Origin: RYN-230 sp963768945
Lineage (GTDB): Bacteria; Actinomycetota; Actinomycetes; Streptosporangiales; Streptosporangiaceae
Assembly (NCBI GenBank): GCA_963768945.1
Contig: CAVYJW010000003.1
Coordinates: 2,418,001 to 2,482,000, forward strand
Length of the DNA: 64,000 nt
Reading direction: 5' to 3'
Made by a program: the position numbers and the translations under genes. Shown piece by piece: positions 9,656 through 18,609 of the stretch (the first letter of the stretch is position 1; every line of letters begins with the position of its first letter). Under the pieces are notes generated by a model. It searched no databases. It was not told where the DNA came from and saw only the letters and a list, made by a program, of their open reading frames with translations.

Positions 9656-9716
9656 GACCTGCGGCGTCCTGGTCCCGAAAGACACGCTCACTTCCTATCC
9701 CAGCCAGGCGGCCCCC

Positions 9717-10376
9717 GTGATCCTGCAAGCGGCCGGGCTCGCGCTGCTGGCGGCGATCTCCCCGACGGCACTGCTCGTGGCCGCGGTCTACCTCGGCTCA
9801 GCCCGGCCCAGGCTGGTCGGAAGCCTCTACCTGGCCGGCGCGATCATCATGAGCCTGGTGATGGGCCTGGTCGTGATCGCGATCCTGCGCAACACCGGCC
9901 TGAGCCACCCCCGTGAGCACACGCCCCGCTACGGCGTGCGGCTCGGCCTCGGCGTGGTGCTGCTCGCGGCGGGCGCCGTGCTGGCCAGGCGGAAGCCCAA
10001 GATGCCCGACCCCGACAAGAAGCAGGGGCTCGTGTCACGGATGATCGCCAATCCCGCCCCGGCCAGCGCGTTCGCCGTCGGCCTGCTCCTGTTCGCCCCG
10101 GGCATCACGTTCATCGCCGCCCTTCAGGTGATCGCTACCGCCAATGCCAGCCTCGATTACACCGCGGTCGCCATCATCGTTGTGGTGATCATCAATGCAT
10201 TGTTCGTGTGGCTGCCCCTGGTGGTGCACCTGGTCGCACCCGGCGCGACGACACGCGAGCTGACGGCTTTCAACGGCTGGCTGCGCGCGAACGGGAACAA
10301 GATCCTCATCGGAGTGCTGATCGTGGGGGGAGCAATCATGGTCGGCAACGGCATCTACGGGCTAGCCGGTGGCTGA
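9717..10376 (+). CDS. GAP-family (Sap-like) membrane protein
   Basis: 219 residues from GTG 9717 with about six hydrophobic helices and almost no soluble part. The opening GLALLAAISPTALLVAAVYL and the central loop followed by FAVGLLLFAPGITFIAAL fit the GAP/Sap family, whose mycobacterial members take part in export of sulfolipids and glycopeptidolipids. The cargo here is unknown. It overlaps the next gene by 8 nt, which implies translational coupling with the RDD protein. A second, shorter family member lies at 28.8 kb. Confidence 0.75.
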   Translation: MILQAAGLALLAAISPTALLVAAVYLGSARPRLVGSLYLAGAIIMSLVMGLVVIAILRNTGLSHPREHTPRYGVRLGLGVVLLAAGAVLARRKPKMPDPDKKQGLVSRMIANPAPASAFAVGLLLFAPGITFIAALQVIATANASLDYTAVAIIVVVIINALFVWLPLVVHLVAPGATTRELTAFNGWLRANGNKILIGVLIVGGAIMVGNGIYGLAGG

Positions 10377-11643
10377 CGGGCGGCTCGGCGAGGAGCCCGG
10401 CCGGCGCGGCTTCCCCCGGTATCCCCCGCCCTGGATGATGTTCGCGTTGCTGGCCTGGCCGATACTTGGTGTCGTGGACCCGCGAGACCGGCTGCGCATC
10501 GCTGGCAAACGCCTCACCGACCCTGCGGAGGCGATGGCCCAGCGCGTCGCGGAGCGTGCGATCGACCTGGTGGTCGAGGTCCTCGATCTGAACGCGCTGG
10601 TGCTCCAGCTCGACCTGAACGCTGTTCTGGCCCGGGTGAACCTCAACGATGTGCTGGCGCGCGTCGATGTGAAGACTCTCCTCGACCAGGTCGATGTGAA
10701 TGACCTGATGAGCCGGGTTGACCTGGACGCCCTGATGGCGCGTGTCAACGTGAATGACCTGGTGCAGCGCATCGACATGGACGGGCTGGTGGAGAAGACC
10801 GATCTCGGTGCCGTGATCGCCCGGTCATCGGGCGGGGTGGCGATCGAGGCGCTGGACTCGGCGCGCAGCCAGGCGGTGGGGATGGACCAGTTCATCGACC
10901 GCTGGGTCCAGCGCGTCCTCCGGCGCCACCATCCCGGACCAGCGGCACCAGGGGGGCCGGATGGCCGGGGGGTTTCCCCGGAGGGCCGGGACGCTTCCCC
11001 CGACGGCCGGGACGTTCCCCGACGGCCGGGACGCTTCGCCGGACGGTCACGCTCCGCCACTCCCGCAGCCGGGCCCGGTTCAGTGATGAACGGCCGCCGT
11101 TACGCCCCGGAGTGGGTGACCTGGCAGGGGCAGTATGCCGGCTCGGTGTCGCGGTTCCTGGCTTTCATCATTGATGCCGCGGTCAGTGCGGGGGTTTTTT
11201 CGCTGGGACTCGCGGCCGCCTCCCTGGTGGTACAGGTCGTGACGGGCCATTCGGTGCACTGGACCCGGGCGAATATCGCCGTCGCCATCATCTTCGTGCT
11301 CTGGGAATTTTTCTACTTTGGATACTCGTGGGCGGCCAGTGGCCGGACTTTCGGCATGGCGGTGCTGGGCGTGCGCGTGGTGCGCGCGGATGGTGCGACT
11401 CTCGACCCGCGGCGGGGAGTAGTCCGCGCGCTGGTGTTCCCGCTCAGCTTCCTCTTCCTCGGTCTTGGCTTCCTGGGCATCCTGGTCCAGCGCGAGCATC
11501 GCGCCCTGCATGACCTCATCGCAGGCAGCTGCGTTATCTACGCCTGGGATGCGCGGGCCGCGCGGCTGCGATTCCTGGCCCGCGACGCGGAGGCCAGCGC
11601 GCATGCCAGCGCACCGGACCCCGCGGTACCCCCTAGTTCTTGA
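10369..11643 (+). CDS. RDD-family membrane protein with N-terminal Asp/Leu/Val repeat
   Basis: 424 residues from GTG 10369, overlapping the preceding gene. Residues about 60-150 consist of about seven pseudo-repeats of 11-12 residues with the pattern VDLxxLxxRVN (for example LNAVLARVNLNDVLARVD). A proline/arginine-rich linker follows. From about residue 255 there is an RDD domain (YAGSVSRFLAFIIDAAVSAG) with three or four membrane helices, ending ALHDLIAGSCVIY. Similar repeat-plus-RDD proteins are frequent in actinobacteria. RDD proteins have been linked to ion or proton transport, but this one has no tested role. Confidence 0.8.
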   Translation: MADGRLGEEPGRRGFPRYPPPWMMFALLAWPILGVVDPRDRLRIAGKRLTDPAEAMAQRVAERAIDLVVEVLDLNALVLQLDLNAVLARVNLNDVLARVDVKTLLDQVDVNDLMSRVDLDALMARVNVNDLVQRIDMDGLVEKTDLGAVIARSSGGVAIEALDSARSQAVGMDQFIDRWVQRVLRRHHPGPAAPGGPDGRGVSPEGRDASPDGRDVPRRPGRFAGRSRSATPAAGPGSVMNGRRYAPEWVTWQGQYAGSVSRFLAFIIDAAVSAGVFSLGLAAASLVVQVVTGHSVHWTRANIAVAIIFVLWEFFYFGYSWAASGRTFGMAVLGVRVVRADGATLDPRRGVVRALVFPLSFLFLGLGFLGILVQREHRALHDLIAGSCVIYAWDARAARLRFLARDAEASAHASAPDPAVPPSS

Positions 11644-11670
11644 CCTTCTCCTCGGCCTCGGCAGGCCGAC

Positions 11671-13125
11671 CTAACCCTGATGAGGGGCGCCGGGTTCGCC
11701 CGGCGACGAGATCTGCGCTGGCGCAGCCGGTGCTGGCGCAGCCGGTGCTGGCGCAGCCGGTGCTGGCGCAGCCGGTCCTGGCACAACCGGTCCTGGCACA
11801 ACCGGGCCCAGCGGAAGCGTGTAGACGTCTCCTAGCGTCTCGATCTGCTGGGTGGTGAAGGTGCGCTCGCGGCGGATGTCGCGGGTGAAGGCGAACCACC
11901 AGGTGAACAGGGCGCCGACGCGGTTGCGGTAGCCGGTGAGGAAAGCGATGTGGATGAACAACCACATCACCCAGCCCACGAAGCCGCCGACCTGCAGGGG
12001 CCCGGCTGAGACGACGGCCCGGCCGCGGGAGATGTACGCGGCTGAGCCGAGGTCATGGTAGCGGAACGGCTTTTCTTCCACGTGCCCGGAGATCCGGTGC
12101 CGGACGCGGTTCCCGGCGTAGAGCCCGGACTGCATCGCCACCTCGGCGACCCCGGGGAGCTTGTCCAGGCTCATCATGTCGCCGAGGACGGAGATCTCGG
12201 GGTGGTCGGGGATGGTGAGGTTCTTTTCGACGAGGATCCGCCCGGCCCGGTCGCGCTGGGCGCCGGTGGCCGCCGCGAGGGCCTCGGCGACGGGCGGGGC
12301 TTCCACCCCGGCGGTCCACAGCACGGTGCCCGCGTCGTAGCGGGTCTGCGTGCCGTCGTGGGCCCGGACCAGTACATAGCCTTCGTCAACGTGGGTGACG
12401 ATGGATCCCATGTGCTGCTCGACGCCCAGCGTGTCCAGGGCCTTGGCCGCTTTCTGTGACAGTTTGGGGCCGAACATGGCCAGGGGTGCGCTGCCGCCGT
12501 CGAACAGCAGTACCCGGGCGTCCTCGGGTTTGATGTTCCGGAATTCGGCGCGGAGGGTCTTGGTGGCGACCTCCCTGACCTGCCCGGCTAGTTCCACGCC
12601 GGTCGGTCCGGCGCCGACCAGGGCGAAGGTGAGGTAGGTGCGGCGTTCTTCCGGGGTGCTGGCCGTGTCGGCCATCTCGAACGCGCCGTAGACCCGGCGC
12701 CGGATCGCGAGCGCATCGGAGACCGTCTTCATCCCCGGTGCCCACCGGGCGAATTCGGGATGGCCGAAGTAGGATTGCCGCACCCCGGCGGCGACGATGA
12801 GGTCGTCATACCCGAACTCGATCTGCTCGCCGCCGACCCGGCGGGCCAGGACCCGCCGGCCGACGACATCAAAATCGAATACCTCAGCCATGACGCAATC
12901 GACATTCTTGTATTTCCTGAGCAGATCACGCAGCGGGGCGGCGATCTTCCCCTCGGACATGATGCCGGTCGCGCACTGGTAGAGCAGCGGCTGGAACACG
13001 TGATGCTGAGCCCTGTCGATCATGATTACCGAGGCGTCGGCGTGCCTCAGCCTGCGGACCGCGAACAGGCCGGCGAAGCCGCCGCCCACGATCACCACCT
13101 GGCGCTGTCCCTCTTGCCCGGTCAT
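11671..13125 (-). CDS. ndh: Type II NADH dehydrogenase (NDH-2)
   Basis: A single-subunit flavoenzyme that transfers electrons from NADH to quinone at the membrane without pumping protons. 484 residues. The FAD motif VVIVGGGFAG is at residue 10, the substrate-entry block HVFQPLLYQCATG near 43, the second dinucleotide motif ALVGAGPTGVELAG near 168, and a C-terminal hydrophobic membrane anchor WVMWLFIHIAFLTGYRNR. After the anchor the last 45 or so residues are an Ala/Pro repeat tail encoded by six 15-nt units. The gene starts 16 nt after the zwf-like stop and is the last gene of the cyd operon, so it probably feeds cytochrome bd. Confidence 0.92.
   Translation of the reverse strand: MTGQEGQRQVVIVGGGFAGLFAVRRLRHADASVIMIDRAQHHVFQPLLYQCATGIMSEGKIAAPLRDLLRKYKNVDCVMAEVFDFDVVGRRVLARRVGGEQIEFGYDDLIVAAGVRQSYFGHPEFARWAPGMKTVSDALAIRRRVYGAFEMADTASTPEERRTYLTFALVGAGPTGVELAGQVREVATKTLRAEFRNIKPEDARVLLFDGGSAPLAMFGPKLSQKAAKALDTLGVEQHMGSIVTHVDEGYVLVRAHDGTQTRYDAGTVLWTAGVEAPPVAEALAAATGAQRDRAGRILVEKNLTIPDHPEISVLGDMMSLDKLPGVAEVAMQSGLYAGNRVRHRISGHVEEKPFRYHDLGSAAYISRGRAVVSAGPLQVGGFVGWVMWLFIHIAFLTGYRNRVGALFTWWFAFTRDIRRERTFTTQQIETLGDVYTLPLGPVVPGPVVPGPAAPAPAAPAPAAPAPAAPAQISSPGEPGAPHQG
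11717..11806 (-). repeat. Six 15-nt tandem units in the 3' end of ndh
   Basis: On the plus strand four exact copies of GCTGGCGCAGCCGGT are followed by two copies of the variant CCTGGCACAACCGGT/G. In frame they encode the Ala/Pro/Val tail of NDH-2. Confidence 0.9.
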
Positions 13126-13141
13126 TATCTGCTCCCGTCGC

Positions 13142-14518
13142 TCATCCTGCCGGGTCGTGCCAGGTGTCCCGCTCGGGCAGCAGCCGGTCCGCTTCCTTCG
13201 GGCCCCAGCTGCCGCGGGCGTAGGGATGTACGGGCCCCACGTCGCCCAGGACCGGGTCCACGATTTCCCAGGCGGCTTCGACGGTGTCCTGGCGGGCGAA
13301 CAGCCAGCGGTCGCCGTCCAGGGCCGCGCCGATGAGCCGGTCGTAGGGACGCATGTCCGAGCCCGTTTGCCCGGCGAACGTCAGGTCCTCAAGCAGTGGC
13401 TCCATCCCGCCGCCCGGCTTCTTGCCGGCCAGCGTGAGGCCGACCGCGGTCTCGGGCCAGATCCGGAACCGCAGCGAGTCGCGGACCGCGAACGGATCGA
13501 TACCGAATACGTCATGCGGGGGCCGCCGGAAGCGGATATCCACCTCGGTGGCGGTGACCGGCATGCACTTGGCCGCGCGGATCAGGATCGGCACGCCCTC
13601 CCAGCGCCAGGTATCAGCGGCGAGCCGGACCGCCACGTAGGTCTCCGTCGCCGAGTTCGGGTCAACCCCGGCCACCTGGTGGTAGCCCTGGTACTGGCCC
13701 TTCACCGTGTCCGCCGGGGTAAGCGGCCGCAGCGCGGAGATCACCCGGGCCTTGGCGTCCCGCCAGTCGGCCAGGGCTGGCCGGTCGGGCGGCTCGGCCA
13801 GCACCGTGGCCAGTACCTGGAGCATGTGATTCTGGACCACGTCCCGGATAGCACCGGTCCGGTCGTAGAACCGGCCGCGGTCGGCCACGTCGAACGCCTC
13901 GGCCATCGTGATCTGGATGCTCTCCACGTAGGTCCGGTTCAGCAGCGGCTCGATGATCGAGTTGGCGAACCGGACGAACAGCACGTTCTCCACCGGATCA
14001 AAGGCCAGCCAGTCGTCGACCCGGAAGATCGCGTCTTCGCCGAAGTACTGGTGCATGGTGTCGTTGAGCTGCCGCGAGCTGGCCAGGTCGGTGCCGAACG
14101 GCTTCTCCACCATGACCCGCGCGTCCTTGGCCCGGCCGGCGGTGGCGATTCCCTGCGCGATGCGGCCGAACAGCGGGGGCGGCACCTCCAGGTAGTACAG
14201 AATCCGGGTGCCGGCGCCGATCTCGTCCGACATCGCCTGGTAGGTGGCCGCGTCGCCGAGATCCCCGTCCACGTACCGCAGCAGCCCGAGCATCTTCTGC
14301 GCGGCCGGGGCCTTGGGGTCCATGTGGTTCAGCCGCAGCGAAGCCTCCGCGTAGTCACGGAACTGCTCCAGCCCCCAGCCGCTCTTGGCGACCCCGATGA
14401 CCGGCACGTTGAGCACGCCCCGGTCCACCAGGCCGACCAGCGCCGGGAAGGTCTCGATCTTGGCCAGGTCACCCGTGGCCCCGAAGATCACCAGCGCGTC
14501 AACTTGGTTGGCAGTCAT
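13142..14518 (-). CDS. zwf: Glucose-6-phosphate dehydrogenase-like protein with altered substrate signature
   Basis: 458 residues with the G6PDH fold: the N-terminal dinucleotide motif VIFGATGDLAK, VMVEKPFGTDL, and the conserved helix block ending VVQNHMLQ, whose histidine matches the catalytic base. The canonical phosphate-binding signature RIDHYLGKE reads RVDDWLAFD here (around 13998-14025), losing both the His and the Lys that hold glucose 6-phosphate. It may therefore use another substrate or be weakly active. It sits 18 nt after cydB and 16 nt before ndh in one transcription unit, without the tal/opcA neighbours usual for the main zwf. Fold assignment is secure; the symbol is provisional. 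Confidence 0.8.
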   Translation of the reverse strand: MTANQVDALVIFGATGDLAKIETFPALVGLVDRGVLNVPVIGVAKSGWGLEQFRDYAEASLRLNHMDPKAPAAQKMLGLLRYVDGDLGDAATYQAMSDEIGAGTRILYYLEVPPPLFGRIAQGIATAGRAKDARVMVEKPFGTDLASSRQLNDTMHQYFGEDAIFRVDDWLAFDPVENVLFVRFANSIIEPLLNRTYVESIQITMAEAFDVADRGRFYDRTGAIRDVVQNHMLQVLATVLAEPPDRPALADWRDAKARVISALRPLTPADTVKGQYQGYHQVAGVDPNSATETYVAVRLAADTWRWEGVPILIRAAKCMPVTATEVDIRFRRPPHDVFGIDPFAVRDSLRFRIWPETAVGLTLAGKKPGGGMEPLLEDLTFAGQTGSDMRPYDRLIGAALDGDRWLFARQDTVEAAWEIVDPVLGDVGPVHPYARGSWGPKEADRLLPERDTWHDPAG

Positions 14519-14536
14519 GTCTGCTCCCTGTGTCGG

Positions 14537-15625
14537 TCAATTCCCCGGTCCGGCCGGGGGGGCCGCCCCGTCGGGGTGCGCGGGCCGCGGAGGGGCCGCG
14601 CCCAGCGGTGTACCCCGCGGGGGTGAGGGCTGGAATTCCTGCTTGCTGACTCGCCGCCGGAACACGTAGTAGGTCCAGGTCTGGTAGGCGAGCACGACGG
14701 GCAGGAAGATGATGGCCACGACCGTCATCACCTTGAGGGAATACGCCCCGGACGCCGTGTTGTGCACGGTGAGGTTGTAGGCCGCGTTGGTGCTGGAAAC
14801 CATCACGTTGGGATACAGGCCAACGAAGATCGAGATGATGCAGGCTGCCATCGTGACCGTGGTCGCGGCGAACGCGAAGCCGTCCCGGTGCTCGTAGACG
14901 AGCCACACGGCGGCGAGGACGGCGAGCATGGCGAGCAGTTCGATGGGGTTGACGAAGAAGGTGGTACTGGAGGTCACGTGCGTCCAGATGGCGAAGGCCA
15001 CGACGGCAGCGGCGGTCACCGGGGCCACCCGGCGGGCCAGCCGCCCCGCGCGCTCGTGCATGTCGTCGGTGGTCTTCAGGGACAGGAACGTCGCGCCGTG
15101 CAGCAGGCAGAGCAGTACCAGGGTGACCCCGGTGAACAGCCCGTAGGGCTGCAGAAGGTCCCAGAAGGACCCGGTGTACTCCTGGTGGGAGTTGATCGGC
15201 AGCCCGTGCAGCAGGTCGCCGAGTGCCACCCCGACCAGCAGGGGGGCCAGCAGGCTGCCCATGGTCAGCAGGACGTCCCAGGTGCGGCGCCACCGCAGCG
15301 CATCGCGCTTGCCGCGGTACTCGAACGACACGCCGCGGACCATCAGCGACGCCAGCAGCAGCACCAGCGCCAGGTAGAACCCCGAAAACATGGTGGCGTA
15401 CCAGCCGGGAAATGCGGCGAACATGGCGGCCCCGGCCACGATCAGCCAGACCTCGTTGCCATCCCACAGCGGGCCGATGGTGTTGATGGCCGCCCGGCGG
15501 CCGGCGTCGTCCCGGCCGACCGCGCCGTGCAGCATGCCAACGCCGAAGTCGAAGCCTTCCAGGACGAAGAAACCGGTCCACAAGACGGCGATGATGATGA
15601 ACCAGAACGGGATGAGATTGTTCAT
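14537..15625 (-). CDS. cydB: Cytochrome bd ubiquinol oxidase subunit II
   Basis: The smaller membrane subunit of the high-affinity terminal oxidase that reduces O2 to water with electrons from quinol. The ATG at 15625 (NNLIPFWFIIIAVLWTGFF) is preferred because TGAGG lies just upstream and the conserved CydB N-terminus begins there; an upstream in-frame start adds 14 poor residues. FVLEGFDFGVGMLHG is the family hallmark near residue 20. About eight membrane helices are visible over 362 residues. The gap to the cydA stop is only 7 nt, so the two are co-translated. The C-terminus is Pro-rich. Confidence 0.95.
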   Translation of the reverse strand: MNNLIPFWFIIIAVLWTGFFVLEGFDFGVGMLHGAVGRDDAGRRAAINTIGPLWDGNEVWLIVAGAAMFAAFPGWYATMFSGFYLALVLLLASLMVRGVSFEYRGKRDALRWRRTWDVLLTMGSLLAPLLVGVALGDLLHGLPINSHQEYTGSFWDLLQPYGLFTGVTLVLLCLLHGATFLSLKTTDDMHERAGRLARRVAPVTAAAVVAFAIWTHVTSSTTFFVNPIELLAMLAVLAAVWLVYEHRDGFAFAATTVTMAACIISIFVGLYPNVMVSSTNAAYNLTVHNTASGAYSLKVMTVVAIIFLPVVLAYQTWTYYVFRRRVSKQEFQPSPPRGTPLGAAPPRPAHPDGAAPPAGPGN

Positions 15626-15632
15626 CGTGACC

Positions 15633-17018
15633 TCAGTACTGGACGGCCGGGACGGGCGCGTCCACATCCGCCTCGGCGCGGGCGGGCGGGAGCTGCTGGC
15701 GGGAGTACTTCAGCATCAGCATCAGGTCGACGGTCGCCAGCGTGGCGTACAGCAGCACGAAAACCACCAGGCTGATCACGATGGACGTGGCGCTGACCGA
15801 CGACGAGATGCCGTTTTTCGTCAGCATGATGCCTTGCACGATCCACGGCTGCCGGCCGCTTTCGGTCAGCAGCCAGCCAGCGGTGTTCATCAGGAACGGC
15901 AGGACCGCGGCCCATATCGCCACCCACAGGAAGCGCCGCGACGTCGCGAGTTTCCCGCGGCGGAGCAGCCATAGCCCGTAGGCCCCGAGCAGGAAGACCA
16001 GGACCCCGATATAGGCCATCACCCGCATCGCCCAGTACTGGATGAACACGTTCGGCACGTAGTAGCCGGGCCCGAACTGCTTGGTGTACTGCGACTGCAG
16101 CGGGTTGAGGCCGATCACCTGGCCGTCCCAGTGGTTGGTGGCCAGCAGCGAGAGCAGGTGCGGGATGGCGATGATCTCGGTCGGGGTCTGGTCGTTGTTG
16201 CCGCCGCCGATCTGGAACAGCGAGAACGAGCACGGCTGGCAGGTCGTCCACTGCGCCTCGGCCGCCGCGATCTTCATCGGCTGGTACCTGGCCTCGATCA
16301 CCCCGAGCTCGTCGCCGACCAGCATCGTGAACAGGATCGCCGGGACCAGGACGATCAGCGCGAGCCGCGCAGACCGGGTGAACACCTCGCGGTCGCCGCC
16401 ATGCCGCAGCTGCCACGCGGAGACAGCCAGCATCACCGCGGCTCCGGTGACCAGCGAGGCCAGCAGCACCTTCGAATATCCCCACAGGAACACCGGGTTG
16501 GTGAACACGGCCCAGATGTCGTTCAGCTGCGGCTTGCCGTTGACCATCGTGTACCCGACGGGGTGCTGCATCCACGAGTTGGCCGCCATGATGAACGCCG
16601 CCGACAAGACGGTGCCCAGCGAGACCAGCCAGATCGTCAGCAGATGCACCCGGCGGGACAGTTTGTCCCAGCCGAACAGCCACAGCCCGAGGAACGTGGA
16701 TTCCAGGAAGAACGCCGCCAGCCCTTCCATGGCCAGCGGCGCGCCGAAAATATTGCCGACCAGCCGCGAGTACGCCGACCAGTTCATCCCGAACTGGAAT
16801 TCCTGCACCAGGCCGGTCACCACGCCGATCGCCACGTTGATGACCAGCAGGACACCGAAGAACCTGGTCAGCCGCAGGTACTCGTCGCGCTTGCTCCGGT
16901 ACCACGCCGTCTGCAGCAACGCGGTCAGGAACGCCAGGCCGATCGTGACCGGCACGAAAAAGAAGTGGTTGATCGTCACAAACGCGAACTGCCACCGCGC
17001 AAGATCAACGTTCGTCAT
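15633..17018 (-). CDS. cydA: Cytochrome bd ubiquinol oxidase subunit I
   Basis: The haem-bearing subunit (b558, b595, d). 461 residues begin with ARWQFAFVTINHFFFVPVTIG, which contains the conserved N-terminal histidine ligand. The quinol-site motif GRQPW is present (ESGRQPWIVQG, about residue 385). The region between helices VI and VII is short, as in Gram-positive and actinobacterial CydA. First of the tight block cydA-cydB-zwf-ndh, and preceded by a small membrane-protein gene 68 nt upstream. Expression is probably raised at low oxygen, but I see no clear redox operator in the leader. Confidence 0.96.
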   Translation of the reverse strand: MTNVDLARWQFAFVTINHFFFVPVTIGLAFLTALLQTAWYRSKRDEYLRLTRFFGVLLVINVAIGVVTGLVQEFQFGMNWSAYSRLVGNIFGAPLAMEGLAAFFLESTFLGLWLFGWDKLSRRVHLLTIWLVSLGTVLSAAFIMAANSWMQHPVGYTMVNGKPQLNDIWAVFTNPVFLWGYSKVLLASLVTGAAVMLAVSAWQLRHGGDREVFTRSARLALIVLVPAILFTMLVGDELGVIEARYQPMKIAAAEAQWTTCQPCSFSLFQIGGGNNDQTPTEIIAIPHLLSLLATNHWDGQVIGLNPLQSQYTKQFGPGYYVPNVFIQYWAMRVMAYIGVLVFLLGAYGLWLLRRGKLATSRRFLWVAIWAAVLPFLMNTAGWLLTESGRQPWIVQGIMLTKNGISSSVSATSIVISLVVFVLLYATLATVDLMLMLKYSRQQLPPARAEADVDAPVPAVQY

Positions 17019-17086
17019 CTACTCCCCCGGTCCGCGGAGTGCTCGGGCGGCTGCCTGTCACGCAACGCGGGCCGGCAGCCCGCCGG

Positions 17087-17371
17087 TCAGGTCTGGGCGC
17101 CCTGACGGGCCGAGGCGCCGTTCTGCCAGGCGCTGGTGCCGGCGGCGGCGGCGCTCTTGGCCTGGGCCCACTTGATCCTCGCCTGCTCGCTGGGAGGCAC
17201 GTCCATCTCCTGGATCCACCGGCGGGTCGCCGCGAACAAGTGCAAGCCGCCGACGGCCAGCCCCGCCAGGACGAGCAGGACGCCAGCTCCGGCGAGCGCG
17301 CCACCGGTGATCAGCGGGCCGGTCCTGACCTGGGGCCAGCTGTTGTTGTTCTGTTCCGTGCTAGTAGACAT
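17087..17371 (-). CDS. Small single-helix membrane protein upstream of cydA
   Basis: 94 residues. An Asn/Gln-rich N-terminus (STSTEQNNNSWPQVRTG) is followed by one long hydrophobic helix (about 20-48) and a charged tail WIQEMDVPPSEQARIKWAQA. It is on the same strand as cydAB with no terminator between. It is larger than CydX (about 37 residues) and does not share its signature, so a role as an accessory subunit is only suggested by position. The codon positions look coding and the start is an ATG. It could be the first gene of the respiratory operon. Confidence 0.65.
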   Translation of the reverse strand: MSTSTEQNNNSWPQVRTGPLITGGALAGAGVLLVLAGLAVGGLHLFAATRRWIQEMDVPPSEQARIKWAQAKSAAAAGTSAWQNGASARQGAQT

Positions 17372-17506
17372 GCCACCGTCCCGGACACTAGTCGTTGACC
17401 GCCACTGTCACCCGCGCGGAGTCAACCGGGCATCCCCCGTCGGGGGTGGTTACGCCGGTTACGCCACCCCGGCCGTGCCGGAGAGCCACCCGGCGGGACT
17501 GCCGGG

Positions 17507-18391
17507 CTAGCCGCCTGGCGGGTGGACAGCCGACCAGTCCGCGGCCATGTCGATGACGGTCCACTTGTGATCGGCGGCCGCGGCGAGGATCTGTTCCGTG
17601 CCGCTGCCCAGGACCGGGTCACGGTCGTAGGCGTATTCCCGTTCGCCGTCGGTGTGGTGCACGACCAGCTGCAGGGTCCGGTGCGGGCCGCCTGCGGTCC
17701 ACTGCAGCATGGCCAGGTCGCCATCGGTGTTCCCGGCCGCCATGAGCGGTCGCTGCCCGATGTGCTGATGGATCGAGCTCGGTTTCTGCGGGCCGTCATT
17801 GATGACCTGAATAGAGTGGCCCTTGACAAGTTCGGGGCCGCCAGGGCCGACGCGGAACTCGGTCGCACCCACGCTGCCAATCACCCGGTGCGGCGGCAGC
17901 CCATAGACGTCGCCCGCCCAGGACCGCATGAAGTCCGTGCCGCCTCCCGAGAAGATCCAGCAGGAGAAGCGATGGCGGTCCAGCAGGCTGAGCAGTTCCA
18001 GCATCGGCTGATACACCGTCTGCGGGTAGGGCCGCCCGAACCGCGGATGCCGGGCCGCGGCCAGCCAGCTCCGGGAGACGGCGGCGAACTCATCGGTGGT
18101 GATACCCGTATGGGTGAGCGCCACCAGCTCAATCAGCGCGGCCATCCCGCCGGCCTGCAGCTTCTCGACGCTGGTGGGATGACCTAGCTCAGCCGCCCGG
18201 TCGATCGCGAAGGCCAGCTGCGCGTACAGCGGCTGTTCTGTCCACAGCGTGCCGTCGTTGTCGAACACCGCGACGCGGTCCGGCTCCGGGACGAAGTCGG
18301 GCGAATCGGGATGGGTGACGGCGGCGACGAACTCCACGATCGACTGTTTCGCGGGAGTCTCACGCCAGCTCGGCAGGTGATCGGCGGGCAT
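17507..18391 (-). CDS. HAD-superfamily phosphatase
   Basis: 294 residues. Motif I is VFDNDGTLW (about residues 42-50), with the nucleophile aspartate in the D-x-D-G-T pattern. A central serine motif lies in CWIFSGGGTDF, and the metal-binding motif is MAAGNTDGDLAML near residue 220. The cap between motifs I and II resembles phosphoserine-phosphatase-like members. Soluble, no signal peptide. It converges on no partner and lies between the cyd operon and a divergent GMC oxidoreductase, so its substrate is open. Confidence 0.85.
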   Translation of the reverse strand: MPADHLPSWRETPAKQSIVEFVAAVTHPDSPDFVPEPDRVAVFDNDGTLWTEQPLYAQLAFAIDRAAELGHPTSVEKLQAGGMAALIELVALTHTGITTDEFAAVSRSWLAAARHPRFGRPYPQTVYQPMLELLSLLDRHRFSCWIFSGGGTDFMRSWAGDVYGLPPHRVIGSVGATEFRVGPGGPELVKGHSIQVINDGPQKPSSIHQHIGQRPLMAAGNTDGDLAMLQWTAGGPHRTLQLVVHHTDGEREYAYDRDPVLGSGTEQILAAAADHKWTVIDMAADWSAVHPPGG

Positions 18392-18609
18392 CTGAGGGAC
18401 GCTAGACCAGTTTCACTGCGGCGGGGTCACCCAGCTCGGGTGAGCCCGCCGCGGGGGACACCGGTGCAGGCAGCCCGGCTGGGCGCCCGGCGAAGAACCC
18501 GCTGAACCGCACCCAGCGCGGGGCAGGCAGGTGAATTCCCGCTCGCAGTCGTCCGGATTCCCGGGTCCCTCAGCCGAATTCCCGGTCAGAGACTCACCCG
18601 GCGGGTGTG

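Noticed and set aside
13022..14626. A 534-codon plus-strand frame over the zwf-like gene
   Set aside because: Antisense shadow of a conserved enzyme, with no recognisable motifs.
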